Shown here: one piece after another, positions 22,624 to 28,670 of the stretch
Numbering within the stretch: the stretch's first letter is position 1
Layout: each line of letters opens with the position of its first letter
DNA from: Ramlibacter sp.
Lineage (GTDB): Bacteria; Pseudomonadota; Gammaproteobacteria; Burkholderiales; Burkholderiaceae_C
Reading direction: 5' to 3'
DNA: 38,167 nt
Assembly (NCBI GenBank): GCA_028292245.1
Contig: JAQGMS010000220.1
Span: 1-38,167, forward strand
Translations under genes and position numbers: made by a program
The notes under the pieces: generated by a model
Told to the model about the DNA's origin: nothing
The model's database searches: none
What the model saw: the letters and a program-made list of their open reading frames with translations, nothing else

Positions 22624-22932
22624 CGATGCATCGCGAAATGCCCGTAGAACGACGTTGATGCGAGTTTGATAGCCAGGGCCTTGCGCCTTGAACCACTCCA
22701 GAACGTCCTGGTCCACCCGCAAGGAAATTGAAGCTTTCGGCGGCAACGGTGCAAGACCACGCCGAACAACGCCTCGCACGATGTGCGCCACGCTGCTCTC
22801 AGGATGGTCGGATGTGGCTTCACCAGCAGCGCTGCCAGCCTTCAGCCGCGCCCAATCAGTTTTGGATTTCACTGTAGTAGATTTGCGCTTCGCGCTTTGT
22901 GGCTTTGCGGAACGAGATGACGCGGATTTCAT
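22618..22932 (-). CDS. brnA: BrnA-type antitoxin (pair 1)
   Basis: Antitoxin of 104 residues with the BrnA signature ASISLRVDQDVLEWFKAQGPGYQTRINVVLRAF at the C-terminus and a basic N-terminus (SSRSAKPQSAKRKS). The ATG at 22932 has GGAG seven bases upstream. It overlaps the toxin frame by 77 bases. Its partner brnT is frameshifted, so it may now be an orphan antitoxin that can neutralise related toxins. Confidence 0.9.
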   Translation of the reverse strand: MKSASSRSAKPQSAKRKSTTVKSKTDWARLKAGSAAGEATSDHPESSVAHIVRGVVRRGLAPLPPKASISLRVDQDVLEWFKAQGPGYQTRINVVLRAFRDASV

Positions 22933-23132
22933 ATTCACTCTCCGTATGAACTACTGAAACGGGAATGCCCGCGAGCAGGCCAAGTGTGACAAAGCGCTGC
23001 TCTTCATAGGAGAACCGGTCGTCTTCAAAGGTGAACGAAACGCCCTCAAAAACCAACGGCACATCGACGAGGTCGAGCCCGTGCTTTTCCCAGGTTCGCG
23101 TCTCGCTTCGCCTCCGACCATCTGAACTCCAT
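22856..23132 (-). pseudogene. brnT: brnT toxin gene with a one-base frameshift (pair 1)
   Basis: The ATG at 23132 opens MEFRWSEAKRDANLGK, the standard BrnT start, but the frame then leaves the family. Another frame continues KHGLDLVDVPLVFEGVSF, then EEQRFVTLGLLAGIPVSVV and ending at 22,856. Removing one A from the AAAA run in TGGGAAAAGCAC (near 23,084) restores a 91-residue BrnT. The break is at the KHG motif, almost the same residue as in the pair 2 copy. The open frame from 23167 starts in the promoter region and is not the native gene. Confidence 0.83.
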
Positions 23133-23138
23133 TGTCGG

Positions 23139-23167
23139 AGCGTATATACACTGTGTATGTACGTCAA
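23139..23167 (-). promoter_or_regulatory. Promoter and operator of brnTA pair 1
   Basis: Minus strand: TTGACG at 23,162-23,167 and, 17 bases on, the weak -10 TACGCT. Between them is the 13-base palindrome ATACACTGTGTAT (23,146-23,158). Its place matches the operators of the two other pairs but the sequence is different, so the three antitoxins may have different DNA specificity. Confidence 0.5.
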
Positions 23168-23183
23168 CTACGCTGACTCAGCG

Positions 23184-23240
23184 GTATAACGTAGAGGTGA
23201 GCGGCGACCGAGGGGATTCGGTACTGGCGGACGCGCCTGT
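23184..23240 (-). other. attC fragment (R' side), split by an IS30-family remnant
   Basis: Core GTTATAC on the minus strand at 23,184-23,190, preceded by CGGTCGCCGCTCACCTCTAC, the L' arm typical of this array, and CAGGCGCGTCCGCC further out. The expected R'' side, complementary to GTTATGC, should lie just after the DUF7660 gene (GCATGAG at about 23,480 is a degraded candidate). The gap is filled by the transposase remnant. Confidence 0.6.
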
Positions 23241-23459
23241 GACTTTCCACTCGTGGGAGCGAGGCAGCAACGAGAACTTCAATGGACTGCTGCGGCAGTA
23301 TCTGCCCAAAGGAACATGCATGCGCCCAGTGACCCAAGCTCAGTGTGATCGCATCGCAGATGACTTGAACAACAGACCGAGAAAGAGATTGGGATTCAAC
23401 ACACCAGCAAAGCTATATCATCGAAAATGATCAGCGTTGCACTTGCTCGTTGAAACTAC
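23241..23459 (+). pseudogene. IS30-family transposase remnant (C-terminal end)
   Basis: About 62 codons of an IS30-family transposase in frame from about 23,241 to the stop at 23,430. They read HSWERGSNENFNGLLRQYLP, then NNRPRKRLGFNTPAKLYHRK, the diagnostic C-terminus holding the last catalytic glutamate. GCGTTGCACTTGCTCGTTGAAACTAC downstream resembles the terminal repeat of the family. The N-terminal 80 percent is missing. It lies inside what was an attC, on the strand opposite to the cassettes. Confidence 0.83.
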
Positions 23460-23487
23460 GCCTCAGTGCTCTCATGCTCGCTCATGC

Positions 23488-23784
23488 CTATTCATAGATT
23501 TTGCCGCAGTAGAGAAACGTAGCGAACTGCCTCCAAGGATTGTCCTTTGGAACTCCCTGTTTAGTGCCGAAGTCTGAGTCCTCGGCCCAGGCGAGCGCAC
23601 CCTCAAGGTACGTCTCTATTCGGACGTTCTCCCAAGCGCCTGCATCAGGTCCGTACGGAGAACTAGGATTCGCCGCCTCAGCTTCAGCTGCGCCCACGCG
23701 ATCGGCTATGAGCGCCCGGACGAAAACCAGAAATGTGTCTGGACCAGTGACAGCTTCCAATAGGTCGTGCGGAGGGATCTTCAT
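23488..23784 (-). CDS. DUF7660-family protein, cassette gene
   Basis: Protein of 98 residues. The pattern TFLVFVRALIADRVGAAEAE, then WENVRIETYLEGALAWAEDSD and the terminal WRQFATFLYCGKIYE fits the DUF7660 group, small acidic proteins of unknown function that are frequent in integrons and polymorphic immunity loci. The ATG at 23784 lies three bases beyond the core GTTATGC of the attC at 23,788, so no independent ribosome binding site exists. An upstream ATG at 23832 would put the leader in the attC and is unlikely. Confidence 0.78.
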   Translation of the reverse strand: MKIPPHDLLEAVTGPDTFLVFVRALIADRVGAAEAEAANPSSPYGPDAGAWENVRIETYLEGALAWAEDSDFGTKQGVPKDNPWRQFATFLYCGKIYE

Positions 23785-23787
23785 GAG

Positions 23788-23864
23788 GCATAACGTCGGA
23801 GTTGACCGGCGACAAAGGAGTAGGAGCCGCAAGGCGGACGCCCTTGTGCGGGAACTTGCATCAC
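23788..23864 (-). other. attC left half (R' side), interrupted by the IS3-family element
   Basis: Minus strand: GTTCCCGCACAAGGGCGTCCGCCTTGCGG, then GTCGCCGGTCAACTCCGAC and core GTTATGC (23,788-23,794). It matches the attC at 19,384 almost base for base on the L' side. The R'' half is found at 25,090-25,130 on the other side of the element. Confidence 0.82.
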
Positions 23865-23865
23865 T

Positions 23866-24690
23866 TTAATTGACACAGGTTTGCCGGGCCTGCTGCATCT
23901 CGAATGCGGCAGGGGGAAGGTAGCGCAGAGACGAATGCAGTCGCTGCTGATTGTAGAAGGCGATGTAGCTGCTCAAGGTCTGCCTCAGTTGCTGCTCGTC
24001 GTTGAATGTCTTGCCATACAGCTCCTCGGTCTTCATCGAATGAAAGAACGATTCCATGTGGGCGTTGTCGTTCATCTTGCCAGCGCGGTTCATGCTTTGC
24101 AACATTCCCAGCCTGGCGAGCTGGTCGCGGAACTCGAAGGCGGCGTACTCGATGCCGCGATCGCTGTGGAACAGTACGCCCGGCCCCGAGTTGCGGTTGC
24201 GCGCCGCCTGGCGCAGCGCCCGGGTGGTCAGGGCCGCATCGCGCCGATGGCTCAGGCTCCAGCCGACGATGCGCCGCGAGTGCCGGTCCATTACCGCGGC
24301 CATGTAGCGCCACTGGCCGGCGACCTTCAGGTATGTCACGTCACCCACCCAGACTTGGTTGCTCTCTTGCGTCTGGGCCGTGTCTTGCCGATAGGGCACG
24401 CTGGCAAAGAAGGCGCGCTGCAACACCTTGGAGTGTCGGTACAGCCGGGCGCTGCGGCCCTGCAAGCCGGCCAGGCGCATCAGTCTGGCGATCCGGCGGC
24501 GCCCCACGGCAAGGCCGTCCAGGCGCAGCTGGCCGGTCACCCGCGGGCTGCCATAGAAGCCCCGGCTGCGTTCATGCACCACGCGCACTTGCTCGAGCAG
24601 CTGCGCATCGCCCTTGGCTCTCTGGCTGGGTTGGCGTTGCTGCCAGGCATAGAAGCCTGCACGCGTGACGCGATACAGGGCGCACATCAT
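23866..24690 (-). CDS. IS3-family transposase OrfB (DDE integrase domain)
   Basis: Catalytic part of the transposase, 274 residues in its open frame. An HTH_21-like segment (RSRGFYGSPRVTGQL) is followed by the rve domain: DVTYLKVAGQWRYMAAVMD, FHSDRGIEYAAFEF and NDNAHMESFFHSMKTEEL carry the D, D and E residues. Normally it is made only as an OrfAB fusion through a -1 shift at 24,768-24,774; the upstream extension in this frame reads LRTKGEVFAFIAANRQTYPV without stops, which supports the fusion. The ATG at 24690 is probably not used alone. Confidence 0.9.
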   Translation of the reverse strand: MMCALYRVTRAGFYAWQQRQPSQRAKGDAQLLEQVRVVHERSRGFYGSPRVTGQLRLDGLAVGRRRIARLMRLAGLQGRSARLYRHSKVLQRAFFASVPYRQDTAQTQESNQVWVGDVTYLKVAGQWRYMAAVMDRHSRRIVGWSLSHRRDAALTTRALRQAARNRNSGPGVLFHSDRGIEYAAFEFRDQLARLGMLQSMNRAGKMNDNAHMESFFHSMKTEELYGKTFNDEQQLRQTLSSYIAFYNQQRLHSSLRYLPPAAFEMQQARQTCVN

Positions 24691-25052
24691 CTGGACGGGG
24701 TAAGTTTGCCGGTTTGCCGCGATGAAGGCGAAGACTTCGCCTTTCGTTCGGAGGCAAACCGGATGGCTTTTTTTAGGAGGTCATGCTCCATCTGCAGGCG
24801 CTTGAATTGCTTCTCGACTTCGCGCAGGCGGCGCAACTCCGCTACCGCATCCGCCTCGATTGGGGGTGGCTTGCCTGCCAGTTCACCATCGCGAACTTGC
24901 TTGCGCCACTTCGACAGCATGAAAGGATGAATGTCCAAAGACTCGGCGACGTCCTTGACAAGCACGCCGGCCTGGTTGCTCAACTGGACAGCTCTGAGCT
25001 TGAATTCAACACCATAGCTGTTGATCTTGACCGGTCCAATTCGTTTAGCCAT
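24687..25052 (-). CDS. IS3-family transposase OrfA (helix-turn-helix)
   Basis: DNA-binding part of the transposase, 121 residues. A helix-turn-helix covers YGVEFKLRAVQLSNQAGVLVKDVAESLDIHPFMLSKWRKQV, and a leucine-zipper-like coil follows (RRLREVEKQFKRLQMEHDLLKKAI). OrfA binds the ends of the element and can inhibit transposition. It overlaps orfB by four bases at its 3' end, after the slippery run. The ATG at 25052 lies just inside the right end of the element. Confidence 0.9.
   Translation of the reverse strand: MAKRIGPVKINSYGVEFKLRAVQLSNQAGVLVKDVAESLDIHPFMLSKWRKQVRDGELAGKPPPIEADAVAELRRLREVEKQFKRLQMEHDLLKKAIRFASERKAKSSPSSRQTGKLTPSR
24768..24774 (-). promoter_or_regulatory. Slippery run for programmed -1 frameshift in the IS3 element
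   Basis: Seven consecutive A residues on the minus strand, in the codons CTA AAA AAA of orfA (residues LLKK). A shift by -1 here joins OrfA to the open orfB frame without a stop. This A-run mechanism is standard for IS3-family fusion transposases. Confidence 0.8.
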
Positions 25053-25089
25053 TGATCACTCTCTCCGTTAGGTGAAAGTGTCAACTAAA

Positions 25090-25130
25090 ACGAGGCAAGC
25101 TCCGCGTCCGCGTCGATTGAAATGTTAGGG
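25090..25130 (-). other. attC right half (R'' side), interrupted by the IS3-family element
   Basis: Minus strand: R'' CCCTAAC at 25,124-25,130, then ATTTCAATCGACGCGGACGCG and GAGCTTGCCTCG up to the element. CAATCGACGCGGAC matches the L'' arm of the intact sites (CAATCGACACGGAC at 27,830). Joined with 23,788-23,864 it would make a complete attC of about 118 bases. Confidence 0.82.
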
Positions 25131-25131
25131 C

Positions 25132-25548
25132 TCACCGGGCTACTGACTCAACTTGATACTTCACCGTGACGCCATTGGAGGAGAGGAACATGCGACCTGG
25201 TTTCAACGAAGCGTTGTAGGAAACCTCGAGGGACTTTTCACCAACCCATTTGACGTGAACCTGCGAGCCCGCTGTTTCAGTTACATCAACGTAAAAAACG
25301 ACCGAGGCGCTCGAATCACCGTGCCCGCGAATTGGGATGGCTCGGGGCAATACATGAAGCTCCTCGTATATCCGACCAAGACCAAACCCAAGCCCATTAT
25401 CGAGAGTCTCGAGCGTGGCAACAAGTTTGTCATCAGGGCTTCTAAAGCTCTGCGATGCCAACACGATAGAGGAGTCGGAACAACCCACGCAAGGCAAAAC
25501 GGCCAAGGTTAGCCAAGTCATCAAGCCGATCGCGCGCAACGTCCTCAC
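25132..25548 (-). CDS. Cassette-encoded lipoprotein, unknown function
   Basis: Predicted lipoprotein of 138 residues. The signal sequence MRTLRAIGLMTWLTLAVLPC with lipobox VLPCVGC puts the acylated cysteine near residue 23. The mature part has a mixed beta pattern (RSPDDKLVATLETLDNGLGFGLGRIYEELHVLP and SSASVVFYVDVTETAG). Similar small lipoproteins are common in cassettes, but I cannot name a family. The GTG at 25548 lies nine bases after the attC core; an ATG at 25521 is the alternative. A longer frame upstream is translated attC. Confidence 0.78.
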   Translation of the reverse strand: MRTLRAIGLMTWLTLAVLPCVGCSDSSIVLASQSFRSPDDKLVATLETLDNGLGFGLGRIYEELHVLPRAIPIRGHGDSSASVVFYVDVTETAGSQVHVKWVGEKSLEVSYNASLKPGRMFLSSNGVTVKYQVESVAR

Positions 25549-25556
25549 TTGTGCAG

Positions 25557-25634
25557 CTCTAACGTTTGAGGTAACCGGCGGCCGCAAGTGGGCGGAGCCC
25601 GCTTGTGGACGTCCGGTTGACTGAAGGGTTAGGG
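25557..25634 (-). other. attC site (78 bp)
   Basis: Minus strand: R'' CCCTAAC, CTTCAGTCAACCGGACGTCC, a centre with ACAAGCGGGC/GCCCACTTGC, GCGGCCGCCGGTTACCTCAAAC and R' GTTAGAG. The R'' is the exact complement of the GTTAGGG at the start of the same cassette (26,091-26,097). The arms CAACCGGACG and CGCCGGTTACC pair. Confidence 0.88.
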
Positions 25635-26090
25635 CTCGGATGCGAACAGGCTGCCCGCTGAACGCATACCGGGTTGTTGGCAGCCACACCGCACAACGCC
25701 GCGCGGCGCGAGCGATAGCTGGCGCCTGAACCGACCAGCGGCCCAGGCGCTGCGGTACCCCGCAGGGCCGATGAGCAACAGCTATCGCAGATGAGAACGC
25801 TCATGTATTTGCCCGAACCGGTACTTCGCATGAAGAACCGCGAGGGTACTGGCTTTGCGACGAACGCTCGTTGCGAAGGAAGGCACTGACTGAGGACTCG
25901 ATGCTCCCTAGCAGCGGCGCGCTGGCCGCCGAAGGACGGACAGCCCGTGATGACGGCGGAGGTGAGGCTCTTCGCGGGCAACGAACGGTGCGCCGACCGC
26001 GTAGACGGGCGGCCCAGACAGACCGAGGCCGACGACAACGTAGCGAGCATGCAGGACGGTGGGTAGACGTGCGCATTTACGGCCTGCGAG
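25635..26090 (-). other. Cassette with no convincing gene (about 460 bp)
   Basis: This cassette is bounded by two good attC sites but carries no recognisable protein. The longest frame (minus strand from ATG 26050, 163 codons) runs to the end and finishes inside the attC; its last residues (NRTSTSGLRPLAAAGYLKR) are just translated attC. Its composition, rich in Ser, Arg and Ala, and overlapping open frames on both strands suggest chance. It may be a noncoding or regulatory cassette or hold a decayed gene. Confidence 0.5.
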
Positions 26091-26180
26091 CCCTAACGTA
26101 GACGTAACCGGCGACTTGCGGAAGGGAGGCGCGCAGCGCCGGGACGCCGCAAGGCGACCGAGTTGACGGCCATGTTAAAG
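26091..26180 (-). other. attC site (90 bp)
   Basis: Minus strand: R'' CTTTAAC, ATGGCCGTCAACTCGGTCGCC, centre GGCGCTGCGCGCC, CGCAAGTCGCCGGTTACGTCTAC and R' GTTAGGG. The R'' is the exact complement of the core at 26,577-26,583, confirming the cassette limits. GGCG-rich central hairpins would form the loop. Confidence 0.9.
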
Positions 26181-26181
26181 C

Positions 26182-26571
26182 TCATGTCCTCCGCCTGCGC
26201 TTCATGGCTAAGGCACACCAACCCGCCGCACTCGCGATGCCAATATAGAGGAGCCCTTGGTACGCCGCTTGCGCACCGATGGCAATGGCGGAATGCTCCT
26301 CAACCAAGAACCAGGGCATAGGCCCGGGCGCAAGCGCCCAAAACACTAGAACTGCGATGACTGCGACAGCCACGGCCATAAGAACCGGACGAGTCCTTGC
26401 GAGGTAGGCCGCGACGAAGCCCGAGGGAATCAGGGGTGCCAGCAAGATCAGGTACGAGCCGATTGTCTTCTGCGGCTCCGGAGCGAACCCGACCCCCAGA
26501 ACTGCAAGACCAAACGGGACCGCGAAGAGGACATACACAACGAGGCCTGCGAGGAGCGCTAGGATGTTCAC
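26182..26571 (-). CDS. Cassette-encoded membrane protein with four spans
   Basis: Predicted inner-membrane protein of 129 residues with four hydrophobic segments (about residues 3-28, 38-58, 62-82 and 92-115) and an Arg-rich tail (MKRRRRT). The family is not recognised. The GTG at 26571 lies five bases inside the attC core of the cassette; the ATG at 26604 is in the attC arm and would add a translated attC leader (MGAGYFYVKAH), so it is less likely. The stop is two bases before the closing attC. Confidence 0.75.
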   Translation of the reverse strand: MNILALLAGLVVYVLFAVPFGLAVLGVGFAPEPQKTIGSYLILLAPLIPSGFVAAYLARTRPVLMAVAVAVIAVLVFWALAPGPMPWFLVEEHSAIAIGAQAAYQGLLYIGIASAAGWCALAMKRRRRT

Positions 26572-26576
26572 GTGAG

Positions 26577-26666
26577 CTTTAACGTAGAAGTAACCCGCGC
26601 CCACGAACAGGTGCGAGCGTAGCGAGCGGACGCCCTTGGGCGTCGGTGTTGACTGATAAGTTAAGG
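26577..26666 (-). other. attC site (90 bp)
   Basis: Minus strand: R'' CCTTAAC, TTATCAGTCAACACCGACGCC, centre CGCTCGCTACGCTCG, CGTGGGCGCGGGTTACTTCTAC and R' GTTAAAG. R'' differs by one base from the complement of the start core at 27,109. The arms CAACACCGACGCCCA and GGGCGCGGGTTAC pair imperfectly as in other sites of the array. Confidence 0.87.
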
Positions 26667-26670
26667 CGCA

Positions 26671-27105
26671 TTACGCATCGAAGACGCCACATGAGCGGCC
26701 GCATTTGCAATTGAGTTTTAGCACTTGTCGAGAGTCTTCAGACTTAAAGGGGTTGACCTTGATTTGTGATCTACAGATCGGGCAAAAGACCGCCGCTGAT
26801 CTGGCGTGGCGATATCCCTCTATTGCGGCGATCACAGCCGCCACAGTGGGATCAGGTCCGGTGGGCGCCGATGGTCCCGGCGCGCGCGCCCAACGATATG
26901 CAAAGACTGCCGCGGCGACACCAACAGCGGGTGTAGATAACAAGAGCGCAATGAAGGGGAGTGATATCCACGGCAACGCAAGGGCCCAATCCGGCGAACC
27001 TTTTCCTAACCGGAAACCCTCACCCAACCAGAGGCCGCCGACGATTGCGACGGCGAGTAGGGTCGCGACTAAGAACGCTGCGACGGCGATGAGGACGGCT
27101 TTCAT
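26671..27105 (-). CDS. Cassette-encoded membrane protein with C-terminal zinc ribbon
   Basis: Protein of 144 residues. Two membrane segments (residues 3-27 and 46-70) are followed by a soluble tail with FCPICRSQIKVNPFK and LNCKCGRSCGVFD, a CxxC...CxCxxxC zinc-ribbon-like site. The arrangement suggests a membrane-anchored metal-binding or nucleic-acid-binding module facing the cytoplasm. I do not recognise a named family. The ATG at 27105 lies four bases beyond the attC core. Confidence 0.77.
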   Translation of the reverse strand: MKAVLIAVAAFLVATLLAVAIVGGLWLGEGFRLGKGSPDWALALPWISLPFIALLLSTPAVGVAAAVFAYRWARAPGPSAPTGPDPTVAAVIAAIEGYRHARSAAVFCPICRSQIKVNPFKSEDSRQVLKLNCKCGRSCGVFDA

Positions 27106-27108
27106 GCG

Positions 27109-27195
27109 CTTTAACGTCGGAAGTAACCGGACCGCAACGAGCGCGGCGAAGCCGCATCCTGCCGTTGCGGGTCCGTGTTGACTGACCTGTTCGAC
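27109..27195 (-). other. attC site (87 bp)
   Basis: Minus strand: R'' GTCGAAC, AGGTCAGTCAACACGGACCCGC, centre GGCTTCGCCGCG, GTTGCGGTCCGGTTACTTCCGAC and R' GTTAAAG. R'' is the exact complement of the GTTCGAC core at 27,770. It is closely similar to the next site (27,770-27,856), including the central GGCTTCGCCGC hairpin. Confidence 0.92.
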
Positions 27196-27203
27196 GGCAT
27201 TGC

Positions 27204-27503
27204 TCAGAGCGGGGGTGATTGACCGCGGCTCTCGTGCCAGAACGCCACCACTTCAAGGGTCTTGCCCCGAACCCGGTAGTAGACGAAGTAGCGTATTCGG
27301 CCGAGATATAGCCTGCGAACGACATCGGTGCGAGGAACTTCCACTCTGGTACCGATGCCAGGTTCTTGAGCCAACAGGGCAAGAGCAGATTCAAGATCTT
27401 TGCGAATGGCGCCCGGCGCGGCCGGCCGATTCTCGAACCACCATTCCGCGGCTTTTTCTATCTGCCGCAAAGCGCGCGGCTTGATCTGCACAATGAGCGC
27501 CAA
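27204..27503 (-). CDS. parE: ParE/RelE-superfamily toxin, cassette gene
   Basis: Toxin of 99 residues. The frame IQIKPRALRQIEKAAEWWFENRP, then LAQEPGIGTRVEVPRTDVVRRLYLGRIRYFVYYRVRG and LEVVAFWHESRG, fits the ParE branch (R/RYFVYYRV core strand and terminal WHESR). ParE toxins act on gyrase, RelE toxins on ribosome-bound mRNA; the lack of the RelE catalytic set favours ParE. It starts two bases after the antitoxin stop and ends nine bases before the attC R'', so the pair is one cassette. Confidence 0.86.
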   Translation of the reverse strand: MALIVQIKPRALRQIEKAAEWWFENRPAAPGAIRKDLESALALLAQEPGIGTRVEVPRTDVVRRLYLGRIRYFVYYRVRGKTLEVVAFWHESRGQSPPL

Positions 27504-27505
27504 GG

Positions 27506-27727
27506 TCAGCCGAATCGATGGAGGCGTGCGAAGAGTTCCTTGGCGGATACGCCTTCTTCGAGATCGGCTTCATCAAGCGCCTCGATAAGTTCGGCCTCGT
27601 CGGCCGAGGAAAGGCGAACGGCTTCTTCGTCGTCACGGGTCAGAACCGTAACAACAGTTCCCTCCGGCAAGGTGAGTCCCTCGACCACGACTTTGCCATC
27701 GACAACAGTACCAGTAGCTAGCTGCAT
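27506..27727 (-). CDS. Antitoxin partner of the ParE-like toxin
   Basis: Acidic protein of 73 residues. The N-terminal half MQLATGTVVDGKVVVEGLTLPEGTVVTVLT is beta-rich, and the rest LSSADEAELIEALDEADLEEGVSAKELFARL is helical and would wrap the toxin. The pattern is that of the small antitoxins paired with ParE-like toxins in many cassettes. The ATG at 27727 is preferred over one at 27745, because it begins the conserved beta region. The pair has no obvious promoter of its own. Confidence 0.78.
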   Translation of the reverse strand: MQLATGTVVDGKVVVEGLTLPEGTVVTVLTRDDEEAVRLSSADEAELIEALDEADLEEGVSAKELFARLHRFG

Positions 27728-27769
27728 AAGGCAATGGTACTCCAACGTGGCGCGGGATGCGTGACTGCC

Positions 27770-27856
27770 GTCGAACGTAAAGATGACCGGACCACCAACA
27801 TTCGCGGCGAAGCCGCCTCCTGCTGTTGTGGGTCCGTGTCGATTGACAAGTTAGGC
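27770..27856 (-). other. attC site of the first cassette (87 bp)
   Basis: Minus strand: R'' GCCTAAC, TTGTCAATCGACACGGACCCACAACA, centre GGCGGCTTCGCCGC, TGTTGGTGGTCCGGTCATCTTTAC and R' GTTCGAC. CGGACC and CAACA pair with TGTTG and GGTCCG in the right order to form the folded attC. R'' is the complement of the GTTAGGC at the attI junction (28,425-28,431), so the first cassette is complete. Confidence 0.95.
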
Positions 27857-27876
27857 CTCACCGCACACATGTAGCG

Positions 27877-28419
27877 TTAGTGAATCACCAGCAGCACGGC
27901 ATCGCCGCGCTCTGCCGCGCCACTGTAGAAGGCCACGAGCTGCGAATAAAACTGAAGCAAATACTTCAATGCCTCAGGACCTTCGCGTACCCAAATCATG
28001 TCTGGGTAGATCTTCGCTGACTCCATGGCCTTTGGGTCATACCTCGCGGAGAGCACCTCTGGAGTCTGTGACTGTAGGAGTTTCGCGATCTGCTTGACAG
28101 TCGATGGCGGAAGCAACTGCGCGGGTCCATAGCCTTGATCCGGACCGACTGGCTCTCCACCAAAGATGACTTGGGAAGCTAGCTGTGAAGTCGGGCCATC
28201 GCTCCCAGTCAGTAAGAAATGAATGCCGTGCCAAGCTTTATCAAGGTAAGCGCTTCGCCCCTTCTGCGGGGAGTCAAGAGTTCGCTCAACCAACGCAGAG
28301 TCCGCACGAAGCTTCGCCGCCTGGGAAGGTTCTACTGCTACGGCAGACCAGACCATGCTCGCGAAAGCCGGCTGTGTGAGCAACAACACAGCTGCTGCAA
28401 TGAGAAGTCGTAGCTTCAT
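27877..28419 (-). CDS. YfbM-like (DUF1877) exported protein, first cassette
   Basis: Protein of 180 residues. A signal peptide MKLRLLIAAAVLLLTQPAFA (cleavage near residue 20) precedes a DUF1877/YfbM-like domain, seen in LDKAWHGIHFLLTGSDG and SQVIFGGEPVGPDQGYGPAQLL and at the C-terminus KYLLQFYSQLVAFYSGAAERG. Most YfbM proteins are cytoplasmic, so the exported form is unusual. As the attI-proximal cassette it should be the best expressed gene of the array. Its ATG is five bases from the attI junction core. Confidence 0.85.
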   Translation of the reverse strand: MKLRLLIAAAVLLLTQPAFASMVWSAVAVEPSQAAKLRADSALVERTLDSPQKGRSAYLDKAWHGIHFLLTGSDGPTSQLASQVIFGGEPVGPDQGYGPAQLLPPSTVKQIAKLLQSQTPEVLSARYDPKAMESAKIYPDMIWVREGPEALKYLLQFYSQLVAFYSGAAERGDAVLLVIH

Positions 28420-28424
28420 CTGAG

Positions 28425-28431
28425 GCCTAAC
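28425..28431 (-). other. attI/first-cassette junction core
   Basis: Minus-strand GTTAGGC, the point where IntI joins a cassette to attI. It lies at the upstream limit of the first cassette and matches the R'' of that cassette. The integration zone of attI extends from here toward intI; the sequence CGTTATCC at about 28,460 may be one of the integrase-binding repeats. Confidence 0.85.
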
Positions 28432-28664
28432 GTGATATGTAGGTCAAAGCGATGGATAACGCTGGGATTTGCGACATGGAATTTGCCTCCGCTTCGTTTT
28501 CTAAGTCTTTGATTTATAGCATTTTGTTTTCGGCTTGGGCTCCTCTTTGTTGAGGACGGCACAAGTTGTTAGGCGGCAATTCCGCGCGGTAACTTGGCGC
28601 GTTGTCCCCATAACATGGTGAGTGCGGAACGCCGGAAACCCTTGTGGCCTGCGGGCCGCAGCCA
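28432..28664. promoter_or_regulatory. attI and cassette-promoter (Pc) region between the array and intI
   Basis: About 230 bases without a real gene, between the first cassette and intI. It is AT-rich in the middle (28,490-28,550). A minus-strand TATAAA near 28,513-28,518 could be the -10 of a leftward cassette promoter, but I find no good -35. GCCTAACAACTTG (minus, near 28,570) looks like a core site and may be part of attI or a relic attC. Short open frames here are not convincing. Confidence 0.5.
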
Positions 28665-28670
28665 TATACT
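28642..28670 (+). promoter_or_regulatory. intI: Possible intI promoter
   Basis: TTGTGG at 28,642-28,647, 17 bases, then TATACT at 28,665-28,670. Transcription from here would start at about 28,677, the intI ATG itself, giving a leaderless message. The -35 is weak. Confidence 0.5.

Larger units (their letters stand above)
23865..25089 (-). mobile_element. IS3-family insertion sequence inside an attC
   Basis: Element of about 1.2 kb with overlapping orfA and orfB. Imperfect terminal repeats: TTTAATTGACAC at 23,865-23,876 and GTGTCAACTAAA at 25,078-25,089. The stop of orfB lies inside the left repeat. No clear target duplication was found and the exact ends are uncertain by a few bases. Both reading frames are open, with a usual slippery run, so the element could be active. 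It splits the attC of the lipoprotein cassette in its central loop. Confidence 0.87.

Noticed and set aside
22198-23084. Programmed frameshifting in the two broken brnT genes
   Set aside because: The two sites need shifts in opposite directions and only one has a run (AAAA); no common stimulator is visible, so decay or sequencing error is more likely.
23132-23167. Upstream start for the brnT frame at 23167
   Set aside because: It would translate the promoter and operator region (MTYIHSVYTL); the family N-terminus MEFRWSEAKRD starts at 23132 in another frame.
25871-26101. Plus-strand frame in the gene-less cassette
   Set aside because: It runs against the cassette direction, ends in attC and has no family-like features.
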